DNA from: Methanobacterium sp. | Lineage (GTDB): Archaea; Methanobacteriota; Methanobacteria; Methanobacteriales; Methanobacteriaceae | Direction: 5' to 3' | DNA: 11,059 nucleotides | Assembly: GCA_028700095.1 (NCBI GenBank) | Contig: JAQVTJ010000052.1 | Span: 1 to 11,059 of the forward strand | Part shown: positions 1 through 7,486 of the stretch, piece by piece | Layout: each line of letters opens with the position of its first letter | How positions within the stretch are numbered: the stretch's first letter is position 1 | Notes under the pieces: model-generated | Databases searched by the model: none | The model's input: only the letters and a program-made list of their open reading frames with translations | Told to the model about the DNA's origin: nothing | Position numbers and translations under genes: made by a program

Positions 1-518
<518 letters not shown>

Positions 519-600
519 ACTATCACTAACCTTTAATAAATTTCTTAACTATGTGTTAAATAAATGATTTTAATTCTATATCTTGAAAAATTATAATTCA

Positions 601-786
601 TTAACGTAGATTTAAAAGTTGGGCTGCCATGCTTAATATAAAACCAACACTACCTATTACCAGAACACCTAGCCCTGTTATTTTTGCCACATTCACAAAT
701 TCTTCTCTACCTGGTTTTTTAGACACATGCAAAACTCTTTGGCAGAGTTTTATAAAATCGACGATAGATTTTTTATTTAAGTTCAT
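601..786 (-). CDS. secE: Preprotein translocase subunit SecE (Sec61 gamma)
   Basis: SecE is the small clamp subunit of the SecYE protein-conducting channel in the cytoplasmic membrane. The 61 residues show the family pattern: an amphipathic helix at about 5-25 (VDFIKLCQRVLHVSKKP), the conserved KKPGREEF hinge at about 23-30, and one membrane helix at about 36-55 (ITGLGVLVIGSVGFILSMAA). I chose the ATG at 786 because archaeal SecE is about 60 residues long and GGGTG sits five bases upstream. The frame stays open to an ATG at 834, which would add 16 residues that do not resemble the family; that longer form cannot be excluded. It lies between ftsZ and spt5, as in many archaea. Confidence 0.92.
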   Translation of the reverse strand: MNLNKKSIVDFIKLCQRVLHVSKKPGREEFVNVAKITGLGVLVIGSVGFILSMAAQLLNLR

Positions 787-872
787 AGAAACACCCGCTT
801 CGGTTATATATTTATCAAGAATGAGAATTTTCAAAATTTAATATAGATCACATTAGGAGGATATGGGTTTAG

Positions 873-910
873 AGATTTATAAACCTTTCCATTTACTGGA
901 AGATTTATAA
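873..910 (-). promoter_or_regulatory. Two TATA-like boxes upstream of secE
   Basis: On the minus strand the ten-base element TTATAAATCT occurs twice, at 910-901 and 882-873, spaced 28 bases apart. The inner copy reads GGTTTATAAATC and fits an archaeal TATA box about 95 bases before the secE ATG. Transcription would start near 850. Either copy could serve, or together they could give two start sites for secE-spt5-rpl11. This is a pattern call in AT-rich DNA, with no expression evidence. Confidence 0.45.
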
Positions 911-978
911 TCACTAAACATAAGAAATAGGATAGATATTTAATTTTTATGAGTTTTTCCATTAATAAAATGTTTAGA

Positions 979-2127
979 TTAAAAAACACCATCTATAAAT
1001 TCTTCCAATGAAGATTCAGTAACACTTTCATGTTGTTTTTCTTCAATATATTCCTTTTCTCCAGGCATTCCAAATATATGTGGTGATTTTACTCCAGCAA
1101 CAACAATTGTTGTTCTGATAACATTTTCAAGGTCTTCCTGTATTTGTGTTCCCCATATTATGTTTGCATCTGGATCTAATTCATCAGCAACTATTTGAAC
1201 AACTTTTTCAGCTTCATGTAATGTTAGATCTGAACTTCCTGATATATTGATTAATGCACCTTTTGCATTGGATATATCGAGATCAAGAAGTGGACTGTTA
1301 AGTGCTTCATGTACAGATTCTATGGCTCTGTCACCAGAATCTGATTCACCCATACCAATCATAGCCATACCAGATCCCATCATGATACTTCTAATATCGG
1401 CAAAATCAAGGCTTACAAGACCAGGTTTGGTTATGAGTTCTGTGATTCCTTTAACTGCTCTTCCAAGCAGTTCATCTGCAACCATAAATGCTTTGTTAAT
1501 AGGTAGATTAGGTGCAACTTCAAGTAGTTTATCATTTGGTATTACTATTACTGTATCTGCAGCACTTTGAAGTTTTTCAAGTCCTTTCTCAGCATTTTCT
1601 CTTCTTCTAAGACCTTCTGCACTGAAAGGCATAGTTGCTACTGCAATTGTTAAAGCACCTATTTTTTTTGCTAATTTAGATATAACTGGTGCTGAACCTG
1701 TTCCGGTTCCTCCACCCAACCCACATGTTACAAAGACCATATCGGCCCTTTCAAGTTTTTCTTTGAGTTGTTCTTCACTTTCTTCAGCACTTTCTTCTCC
1801 GATATCAGGCATTCCACCTGCACCGAGTCCGCCACATGTAGATCTTCCAATCAACAGTTTATGATCTGATTTTGAATAAAAGAGATCTTGTGCATCAGTA
1901 TTAACACAAAGTGTGCCTGCACCTTCAACTCCTATCTCTGCAAGTCTTGAAACAGTATTATTTCCAGCCCCTCCAGTTCCTACAACGAAAATTTTAGCAC
2001 GGCTACGTTTAATTATCTCTTTAAGATCGCTGTCGATGTCGTCTTCATGTGAATTGTGCTCTTCCATGGTTAATCTTTCCTTTCTTTTTTCAGATTCCTT
2101 TATGGTATTGTTTATAAGAGATCTCAA
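979..2127 (-). CDS. ftsZ: Cell division GTPase FtsZ
   Basis: FtsZ is the tubulin-like GTPase that polymerises into the division ring. Visible motifs are the nucleotide-binding VVGTGGAGNN (48-57), NTDAQDL (76-82), the tubulin signature GGGTGTG (138-144), PNDKLL (197-202) and the T7 loop SLDFADI (239-245). The C-terminal domain follows, then a charged linker and a short terminal peptide EEFIDGVF, the kind of tail that binds SepF or other anchors. I kept the full 382 residues from the TTG at 2127. GGGGGT lies just upstream, and the N-terminal helix (MRSLINNTIKESEK) resembles that of other archaeal FtsZ proteins. The ATG at 2067 is the alternative and would remove 20 residues. One oddity: the T7 loop has Ser239 where most FtsZ proteins have Asn. 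It heads the secE-spt5-rpl11 cluster. Confidence 0.97.
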   Translation of the reverse strand: MRSLINNTIKESEKRKERLTMEEHNSHEDDIDSDLKEIIKRSRAKIFVVGTGGAGNNTVSRLAEIGVEGAGTLCVNTDAQDLFYSKSDHKLLIGRSTCGGLGAGGMPDIGEESAEESEEQLKEKLERADMVFVTCGLGGGTGTGSAPVISKLAKKIGALTIAVATMPFSAEGLRRRENAEKGLEKLQSAADTVIVIPNDKLLEVAPNLPINKAFMVADELLGRAVKGITELITKPGLVSLDFADIRSIMMGSGMAMIGMGESDSGDRAIESVHEALNSPLLDLDISNAKGALINISGSSDLTLHEAEKVVQIVADELDPDANIIWGTQIQEDLENVIRTTIVVAGVKSPHIFGMPGEKEYIEEKQHESVTESSLEEFIDGVF

Positions 2128-2180
2128 TTCTTACCCCCACAGCTAATGTTTTATTATATTAAGGTGTTATTGCACTAACT

Positions 2181-2190
2181 TATATTTAAA
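2181..2190 (-). promoter_or_regulatory. Probable TATA box of ftsZ
   Basis: The minus-strand sequence TTTAAATATA, followed by AG, lies about 54 bases before the TTG start of ftsZ. A start site about 25 bases downstream, near 2155, would leave a short leader carrying the GGGGGT ribosome binding site (2131-2138). The rest of the 2128-2379 spacer is AT-rich and shows no other gene-like content. Confidence 0.4.
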
Positions 2191-2340
2191 AGCAACAGTA
2201 TTTTTTTAGATGATAATTTAAAGTGAACTAGGTTTTTTTTAAGCAAATATTCATTTAAATCTCTTGAAATCTTATATTACGAAACATATTTTTTTTAATA
2301 TATTACCCAAATAGATTTGTCTTTTTAAAAAATTTAAAAT

Positions 2341-2358
2341 AAAAAAATTTTAATTTTT
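2341..2358 (-). terminator. Possible T-rich terminator after the pyruvate-kinase-like gene
   Basis: Read on the minus strand this stretch is AAAATTAAAATTTTTTT, beginning about 20 bases after the stop of the upstream gene. Archaeal RNA polymerase terminates at oligo-T tracts without needing a hairpin, so the tract could end that transcript before the ftsZ promoter. Such tracts are common in this AT-rich DNA. Confidence 0.3.
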
Positions 2359-2379
2359 ATAATGTTCTAGTGTAAGATT

Positions 2380-2949
2380 TTAAGGTCTTGGCATTGCAAT
2401 GATCTCATTTATTTTAAGATCAAAAAAGTTTCCCATATGTGCTGGTTTTAAAACAATAGCTGCATCTAAACCTGTTGCACTTCCACCTACAGCAATAATT
2501 TCTGTATCAGTAGGTATAAGACTAGCATCACATGCCATTATACTAATTTCCACACCCACTTTAATTCCTTGAGAAAATAGGCGAAGAGTAGCTGCAATAA
2601 TTTCAACTGGAGTTATACCTCCAAATTTATTGGATATTCCTCTTCCAACACCGCTTAATGAATGGGTTCCAATATATATTTTCACACCCATATTTTCTAA
2701 TTCATTTCTGTTTTCAGATTCAATTTCAATAATATCATCACCCTTAAAACCAGCATGATGTGTTATATTAACAATATTCACATCAGGATCTCTGATGTTT
2801 TTTGCAAGTTTAACACCAGATCTTCCTGATGCAGATGCAACAACAATATGTTTAATACCAAGCTCTTTTCTTCTAATTTTTACAAGTTCAATTAATTTAT
2901 TGGTATTTTCCTCTCCAGAATTTTCAAAGTAATGGATAGATTTTTCCAT
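2380..2949 (-). CDS. Pyruvate kinase C-terminal (alpha/beta) domain-like protein
   Basis: This protein resembles the C-terminal domain of pyruvate kinase standing alone, a conserved archaeal family without a settled function. It lacks the TIM barrel and active site, so it is not itself a pyruvate kinase. In the 189-residue form, a Rossmann-like segment includes VVASASGRSG (36-45), the loop that binds phosphorylated ligands in the kinase. It continues with NITHHAGF (61-68), GTHSLSGVGRG (94-104), ISIMACDASLIP (135-146) and VGGSATGLDAAIVLKPA (154-170). I chose the ATG at 2949 (MEKSIHYFE) because GGAG at 2965-2962 is 12 bases away. An ATG at 2961 would add four residues but abuts that site. It diverges from comA. 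Its ligand may be a phosphometabolite, but nothing here shows which. Confidence 0.8.
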   Translation of the reverse strand: MEKSIHYFENSGEENTNKLIELVKIRRKELGIKHIVVASASGRSGVKLAKNIRDPDVNIVNITHHAGFKGDDIIEIESENRNELENMGVKIYIGTHSLSGVGRGISNKFGGITPVEIIAATLRLFSQGIKVGVEISIMACDASLIPTDTEIIAVGGSATGLDAAIVLKPAHMGNFFDLKINEIIAMPRP

Positions 2950-2961
2950 AATATCAAACAT

Positions 2962-3143
2962 CTCCTATTAATATTATTCTATATATAAAAAAAAATATAT
3001 TTATTCTTTTTTTTAATATTATAATAATAGAATATAATATTATGTTGTAATATTTCCTTCTTTTTTTTAGAGATTTCTTCTTTATTATCAAATGAAAAAA
3101 GTTAACTATTAAAATATACATAAAAAAATATGGTGATGCAATA
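2962..3143. promoter_or_regulatory. Divergent AT-rich promoter region between the pyruvate-kinase-like gene and comA
   Basis: This 182-base spacer must hold both divergent promoters. TATA-like stretches face left near 2977-2988 and 2992-3005, and face right near 3109-3121. An inverted repeat with nine-base arms (AATATTATA at 3015-3023 and its complement at 3033-3041) and a nine-base gap lies in the middle and could be an operator. The right-facing TATA candidate is rather close to the comA ribosome binding site (GGTGAT, 3132-3137), so the true promoter may be farther upstream. Confidence 0.4.
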
Positions 3144-3920
3144 ATGAATGCATTTGATTTTCTTACAAAGGATCGTATTAAAAACCCTGATAAGGGTATT
3201 ACGATGATTTTAGACAAAGGTATGGGCCCTAATATGGTTGAAGACTTTCTAAAGTTAGCAGGACCATATATTGATTTTGCAAAACTTGGATGGGGAACTT
3301 CTGCTATACATGAAAGGGAAATAATAAAATATAAGGCAGATACATATTTATCTAATAATATTATCCCATATCCTGGGGGAACACTCTTTGAAATTGCATA
3401 TATTAAAGATAAAGTTGATGAATTTTTAGTTGAATCTGATAAATTAGGATTTAAGGCCATAGAAATATCTGATGGTACAGTTAATATAACACCTAAAGAA
3501 AGATCAAGAATAATAGGTGAAGTTAAAGAATTGGGATTTAAGGTTTTAACAGAGGTAGGTAAAAAAGATCCAAAACAAGACCATAATTTCACAGCCCAAG
3601 ATCGGGTGAAACTTGTAAAATTAGATCTGGAAGCTGGTGCAGATAAAGTTATAATAGAAGCAAGAGAAGGTGGAAAAGATTTAGGTATTTTCAATGTTAA
3701 AGGTGATGTAAAAGAAGAGGATATCCAAGTTTTTATTGATAATATTGATATTAATAATTTAATATGGGAAGCACCCCAAAAAGACCAGCAAACCTATCTC
3801 ATACTTAAATTCGGAGCTAATGTTAATCTTGGAAATATATATCCTGAAGAAATCACCGCACTTGAAACAATGAGAAGAGGTTTAAGAGGAGATACCCTAG
3901 GAAAGGTGGATATTTTATGA
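3144..3920 (+). CDS. comA: Phosphosulfolactate synthase (coenzyme M biosynthesis)
   Basis: ComA adds sulfite to phosphoenolpyruvate to make (R)-phosphosulfolactate, the first step of the PEP route to coenzyme M, the methyl carrier of methanogenesis. The 258 residues match the usual length and single TIM-barrel fold. Family segments include DKGMGPN (24-30), IDFAKLGWGTS (43-53), PYPGGTLFE (75-83), AIEISDGTVNI (105-115), LTEVGKK (135-141), GADKVIIEAREGG (165-177), LIWEAPQ (206-212) and the C-terminal LETMRRGLRGDTLGKV (240-255). The start is fixed by GGTGAT six bases upstream. The stop overlaps the next ATG as ATGA, so the ABC ATPase is probably translationally coupled. Acidic and lysine residues expected to bind Mg and PEP are present, but I did not assign each one. 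Confidence 0.96.
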   Translation: MNAFDFLTKDRIKNPDKGITMILDKGMGPNMVEDFLKLAGPYIDFAKLGWGTSAIHEREIIKYKADTYLSNNIIPYPGGTLFEIAYIKDKVDEFLVESDKLGFKAIEISDGTVNITPKERSRIIGEVKELGFKVLTEVGKKDPKQDHNFTAQDRVKLVKLDLEAGADKVIIEAREGGKDLGIFNVKGDVKEEDIQVFIDNIDINNLIWEAPQKDQQTYLILKFGANVNLGNIYPEEITALETMRRGLRGDTLGKVDIL

Positions 3921-4693
3921 TAGATAAAATTACCATAATAGGCGGCTATAACAAACAAGGAGAAAAAGAACCTGTAGAGAAGGTAATTATAAAAAAAGGG
4001 GAAATATTTGGTGTTGTAGGTCCAACTGGAAGTGGTAAAAGTTCACTTATAGGAGATATAGAACAATTAGCACAGAAAGATACTTTTTCCAAGAGAAAGA
4101 TTCTTGTAAATAATAAAAAACCAAGCTATGATGATAGAACTAACCCTCGTAAAAAAATGGTTGCCCAATTATCCCAGAATATGAATTTCCTAGCTGATAT
4201 GAGTGTTGGTGATTTTTTAAGTCTCCATGCTAAATGCAGAGGTGCAAGCAGTAAATGTGTGGATGCTGTAATAAAACTTGCAAACACACTAACAGGAGAA
4301 CCAATAAAATCTGATCATGAACTTACAATATTAAGTGGAGGACAATCAAGGGCATTAATGGTGGCAGATGTGGCAATTATCAGCAATTCACCAATAGTAC
4401 TTATTGATGAAATAGAAAATGCAGGTATAAAAAAACATGATGCCCTTAAAGTACTTTCAGGACATGGGAAAATAGTTATGGTTGTAACCCATGATCCAGT
4501 ACTTGCACTTATGACAGACAGAAGAATTGTAATGAAATCCGGGGGAATGGAAAAAGTAGTAGGCACTACACCCGCAGAAAAATCTCTTTCTAAAAAATTA
4601 AATAAAATAGATGAGTTCATGTTAAGCTTAAGAGATAAGGTAAGAAATGGAGAAGTTATTGAAGACATAGAAATGGGGGATGTTGGATTATGA
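3917..4693 (+). CDS. Soluble ABC-type ATPase, no transporter partner visible
   Basis: This is a single ABC nucleotide-binding domain of 258 residues. It has a Walker A motif GPTGSGKSS (35-43), a Q-loop glutamine near 87, a signature LSGGQSRAL (139-147), Walker B IVLIDEIE (160-167) and an H-loop THD (191-193). Two cysteines, 107 and 114, fall in the helical subdomain. The 30-40 residues after the ATPase core are charged and helical, with no membrane segments. GGTGGA precedes the ATG, which overlaps the comA stop. The stop in turn overlaps the GTPase start. No permease or binding-protein gene is nearby, so a transporter role is doubtful. ABC ATPases of this soluble kind also serve in metallocluster assembly (SufC) or in methyl-coenzyme M reductase activation (AtwA). 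A similar mechanical role here is inference. Confidence 0.85.
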   Translation: MIDKITIIGGYNKQGEKEPVEKVIIKKGEIFGVVGPTGSGKSSLIGDIEQLAQKDTFSKRKILVNNKKPSYDDRTNPRKKMVAQLSQNMNFLADMSVGDFLSLHAKCRGASSKCVDAVIKLANTLTGEPIKSDHELTILSGGQSRALMVADVAIISNSPIVLIDEIENAGIKKHDALKVLSGHGKIVMVVTHDPVLALMTDRRIVMKSGGMEKVVGTTPAEKSLSKKLNKIDEFMLSLRDKVRNGEVIEDIEMGDVGL

Positions 4694-5391
4694 AGATTAT
4701 AATTGTTGCAGGAACCCCAGGATCTGGAAAAACAGCAGTATTAATACATGCACTTCGAAATCTTAAAGAAAGAAATATAAAATCATCAGTTATTAAAATA
4801 GACTGTTTATATACTGATGATGGTAAAAAATTTGAAAAAATTGGCATACCCACAAAGGTTGGTTTGTCAATGGATATGTGTCCAGATCACTATGCAATCT
4901 ATAACATAGAAGATATGATAGAATGGGCTGATGAAAACAATTCAGAATATCTTATTGTTGAAACAGCAGGATTATGTCATAGATGTGCACCATATACTGT
5001 AAATAGTTTAGGAATATGTGTTATTGATGCTACAAGCGGTCCAAACACACCACTTAAGGTAGGTCCATTTCTAAGTACAGCAGATATTGCTGTTATAACC
5101 AAGGGAGATATGATATCACAAGCAGAAAGGGAAATATTCAGAGAAAGAATACTTGAAGTTAATCCCAACTGCAAAGTAATAGAAGCCAATGGACTTTCAG
5201 GACAAGGATGTATAGAACTAGCACAAGAAATTATCAAATCCAAAGAAGTATCTCTTGAAGAAGAACAATTAAGACATTCAGCACCACTTGCAGTTTGTAC
5301 ATTATGTGTTGGTGAAACAAAGGTTAACAAAAAACATCATAGAGGCATACTTAGAAGAATTGACGGATTCCAAACATATGAAGGAGAATAG
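4690..5391 (+). CDS. Cysteine-rich HypB/CobW-like P-loop GTPase
   Basis: This 233-residue protein is a SIMIBI-class P-loop NTPase of the kind that loads metals or cofactors (HypB, UreG and CobW relatives). Walker A is GTPGSGKT (8-15). The Walker B/switch segment is IVETAGLCHRC (89-99), and TKGD (137-140) stands where NKxD normally selects guanine. The unusual feature is a set of cysteines: Cys39 (KIDCLY), Cys64 (DMCPDH), the Cys96-x2-Cys99 pair right after the switch glycine, Cys174, and the pair Cys203-x2-Cys206 near the C-terminus. Such placement suggests a metal or Fe-S site that responds to nucleotide. The ATG overlaps the ABC ATPase stop and has GGGGGA upstream. The substrate is unknown. 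Use of GTP rather than ATP is inferred from TKGD. Confidence 0.83.
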   Translation: MKIIIVAGTPGSGKTAVLIHALRNLKERNIKSSVIKIDCLYTDDGKKFEKIGIPTKVGLSMDMCPDHYAIYNIEDMIEWADENNSEYLIVETAGLCHRCAPYTVNSLGICVIDATSGPNTPLKVGPFLSTADIAVITKGDMISQAEREIFRERILEVNPNCKVIEANGLSGQGCIELAQEIIKSKEVSLEEEQLRHSAPLAVCTLCVGETKVNKKHHRGILRRIDGFQTYEGE

Positions 5392-5445
5392 AAACCTAGA
5401 AAACCCAAAAAAAATAGGATAAAAAAAAAGGGAAGAGGGAATGAT

Positions 5446-6132
5446 ATGAAAAACAACTCCATAATTACAGATCAAAAATCCCAAATAATAAAATTATTAC
5501 CTGGTTTCAACTGCGGAATATGTGGATATGCTAGATGTGATGAATTTGCACATTCACTAATAAAAAGTGAAACAGAGCTTGAGAAATGTAAATTTTTATA
5601 TCAGGAAATATTCAATGAAAAAAGAGATGAACTAGAAGAATTACTAAGACAAGAACATATATTACCTGTTGAAAAAAAACCAGTAGGTCTCTTAGATGGA
5701 TATGAAGCAGATTTTATTTTAAACCCCATTCCAAAAGAAAGCTCTTGCAGAGAAGTTCTCTACCCATTTACCCGGAAAATCCTTAAAAAAGGAGATTTTA
5801 TAAGATACAGACCTTTAGGATGTCCAATAATACATTTTGCAAAGATATTAAATGAAGATAATGGACTAATAACAGTTCATATGATTGGACCATGTCATAG
5901 AATTAATCCAAATATGGAATTTGATTATCAAGATATAGGTGTATGTATGGTAGGTGGGTTTGAAGGAATAATAGATGGAAAACTACCAGCTATAGGTGAA
6001 ACCATTAGATTCCTACCAGGACATTGTATGATGCAAAAGGTTCATTCTGGAGTTATTGTACAACTTGTAGGTAGAAGAGCTATTATAGAAGGAATAGACC
6101 TCAAAGTATGGGCACCACCAATAAAAGGATAA
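5446..6132 (+). CDS. Fe-S protein with N-terminal four-cysteine (RnfB/CdhE-type) cluster domain
   Basis: This 228-residue protein opens with a four-cysteine domain: Cys23-x2-Cys26-x4-Cys31-x16-Cys48, in the context FNCGICGYARCDEFA. That spacing is the PF04060-type [4Fe-4S] motif seen in RnfB and in the corrinoid subunits of acetyl-CoA decarbonylase/synthase. The rest is a family-specific domain with five more cysteines at 101, 126 (RPLGCP), 150 (GPCHR), 167 (GVCMVGGFEG) and 194 (PGHCMM), possibly a second site. There is no signal peptide or membrane helix, so it is cytoplasmic. GAGGGA sits five bases before the ATG. A nearer ATG at 5441 hits a stop at once. It follows the GTPase by 54 bases without a T-run and probably shares its mRNA. 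I do not recognise a named product. Confidence 0.82.
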   Translation: MKNNSIITDQKSQIIKLLPGFNCGICGYARCDEFAHSLIKSETELEKCKFLYQEIFNEKRDELEELLRQEHILPVEKKPVGLLDGYEADFILNPIPKESSCREVLYPFTRKILKKGDFIRYRPLGCPIIHFAKILNEDNGLITVHMIGPCHRINPNMEFDYQDIGVCMVGGFEGIIDGKLPAIGETIRFLPGHCMMQKVHSGVIVQLVGRRAIIEGIDLKVWAPPIKG

Positions 6133-6148
6133 AAAAAACTCACATCCA

Positions 6149-6158
6149 TTTTTTTTTT
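6149..6158 (+). terminator. Oligo-T terminator after the comA-FeS gene run
   Basis: A run of ten T residues begins 17 bases after the stop of the Fe-S protein gene, preceded by A-rich and C-containing sequence. This fits an intrinsic archaeal terminator for the comA transcript. A second, 12-T run at 6278-6289 lies farther on, just before the next gene, and might act as a backup. Confidence 0.5.
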
Positions 6159-6328
6159 AAATCCCAATTTTTAATAAAATCTAAAAAAAATAAAAAATTT
6201 TATATTAAAAACCCCCAATAAAAAAAAAATAATAAAGAAAAAAATCCCTAAATCTTATATTATACTTTAAATTAAGATTTTTTTTTTTTGGGACAAATTA
6301 AAATATATAAAATCTAACAAGGAAGAAA

Positions 6329-7219
6329 ATGAAGAAATCTCAATATATCCAAAAACGCCCATATACAAAAAATGAGAGAAAATATATTTTAATCCCTGTT
6401 AAAACAGATTATATTAAACCCAATGAATCCTATGATATAATTATTAAATCTGCAGCTCCCCTTCTACAAGATGGAGATTATCTGGTAATATCTGAAACAC
6501 CAATATCTATATCACAAGGCAGACTTTTGGATGAATCTAAATATAAACCTTCTTTTATTTCATTTTTACTGGCAGATATATGGTCAAAATATTTATGGGG
6601 ATACATATTAGGACCTATGTTTAAAATAAAAACTAGAACAATCAAAAACCTCAGAAAACTACCACCTCAAGCTCGAACCCATAAAAAAGTAATATTAGAA
6701 TATTATGGTCTCAAACATGCATTAAAACCAGCATCTGAAGCTGGAGTTGATCTAAGTAATGTACCTGGAACCTTTGTTTCCCTATTACCTGAAAATCCCA
6801 CTGATGTTGCAAAGGATATTGCCTGGAAAATATTGGAACATCACCAAACAGATATAACAGTGATGATTATTGATACAGATGCATGTTACCAGTTAATTGG
6901 AAAAAAATTTACATCACTTCCAATTGCAGTGCAGGGTATAAAATCAGATCTTGGAATTTTCGGATATTTAATTGGAAGATTTGGAAAAAAATTAGGACCC
7001 ACACCATTAGGTGTTTCAATACCAGAAAAACTTGACACCCTCCTTGAAATAGCTAAAATAGCAGAAGAATATCATGAAAATAATGAAAATAATGAAAAAA
7101 ATATAAAAACAATATATGATATGGAAAACATTTTTGAAGAAGATATTACCGGAATAACAATTGAAATGCTCAACTCAGTTGAACATACACCAGCTATTAT
7201 AGTTAGAAGACCATTTTAA
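6329..7219 (+). CDS. CofE-like protein (coenzyme F420-0:L-glutamate ligase family)
   Basis: This 296-residue protein resembles the F420-0:gamma-glutamyl ligase family (PF01996), whose founding member CofE adds glutamates to coenzyme F420. Supporting segments are GDYLVISETPISISQGR (48-64, like the family's GD-x-VISEKIVSxxEG region), the acidic IIDTDACY (180-187) and LGPTPLGVS (near 222-230). It is longer than ordinary CofE, with a family-specific part at about 65-115, and several expected metal-binding residues are not obvious. It may therefore act on another substrate. Near 250 a low-complexity HENNENNEKN stretch is encoded by three copies of a nine-base repeat. The ATG at 6329 follows AAGGAAG. 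It probably has its own promoter; a TATA-like stretch lies around 6254-6269. Confidence 0.7.
   Translation: MKKSQYIQKRPYTKNERKYILIPVKTDYIKPNESYDIIIKSAAPLLQDGDYLVISETPISISQGRLLDESKYKPSFISFLLADIWSKYLWGYILGPMFKIKTRTIKNLRKLPPQARTHKKVILEYYGLKHALKPASEAGVDLSNVPGTFVSLLPENPTDVAKDIAWKILEHHQTDITVMIIDTDACYQLIGKKFTSLPIAVQGIKSDLGIFGYLIGRFGKKLGPTPLGVSIPEKLDTLLEIAKIAEEYHENNENNEKNIKTIYDMENIFEEDITGITIEMLNSVEHTPAIIVRRPF
7074..7100 (+). repeat. Three tandem copies of a nine-base repeat inside the CofE-like gene
   Basis: The unit ATGAAAATA occurs at 7074-7082 and 7083-7091, followed by ATGAAAAAA at 7092-7100. It is in frame and encodes the asparagine/glutamate-rich linker. Because the unit is a multiple of three, slippage would change the linker length without breaking the frame. 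Confidence 0.8.
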
Positions 7220-7353
7220 TCCACTATAAACCTATTTATAATTAGTTAAATTGTCATTAAAAAATTATAAATACTATTTGTTAGTATATACCATATTATC
7301 AAAGTTTACATCAACAAATTAAAAAAATATATATATAATTCGATGTATAAAAA

Positions 7354-7365
7354 CTTTATAAATTA
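7354..7365 (+). promoter_or_regulatory. Candidate TATA box for the TFE gene
   Basis: CTTTATAAATTA is the best TATA-like element in the 7220-7486 spacer and would start transcription near 7385, leaving a leader of about 100 bases. A second candidate, CTTTATAATAA at 7431-7441, lies closer and would give a start near 7463, just before the GGAGG site. The rest of this spacer is AT-rich with no gene-like content. Confidence 0.35.
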
Positions 7366-7486
7366 TACATTAATAACAGTTAATTAATATTTCCATAAAA
7401 AAAAACAGTATGTAAGAATATTCATTTAACTTTATAATAAATTATTTAACCATATCTAGGGAATTAATATGGACGGAGGGGCAAAA

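Noticed and set aside
1247..1570. Plus-strand open frame inside ftsZ
   Set aside because: It is a shadow of the ftsZ coding sequence, with no ribosome binding site or family resemblance.
2954..3694. 246-residue minus-strand open frame
   Set aside because: It lies antisense to comA and the AT-rich spacer, and its composition is not protein-like. comA is the clear gene.
3917..4693. ABC transporter annotation for the ATPase
   Set aside because: No permease or binding-protein gene is present and the protein is soluble, so I called it an ABC-type ATPase only.
6278..6289. Twelve-T run as the main terminator of the comA transcript
   Set aside because: It is about 145 bases downstream and abuts the next gene's promoter. 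The ten-T run at 6149-6158 is better placed.
7320..7336. AT dinucleotide run resembling a repeat array
   Set aside because: It is a short low-complexity stretch without spacing or conservation, typical of this AT-rich DNA.
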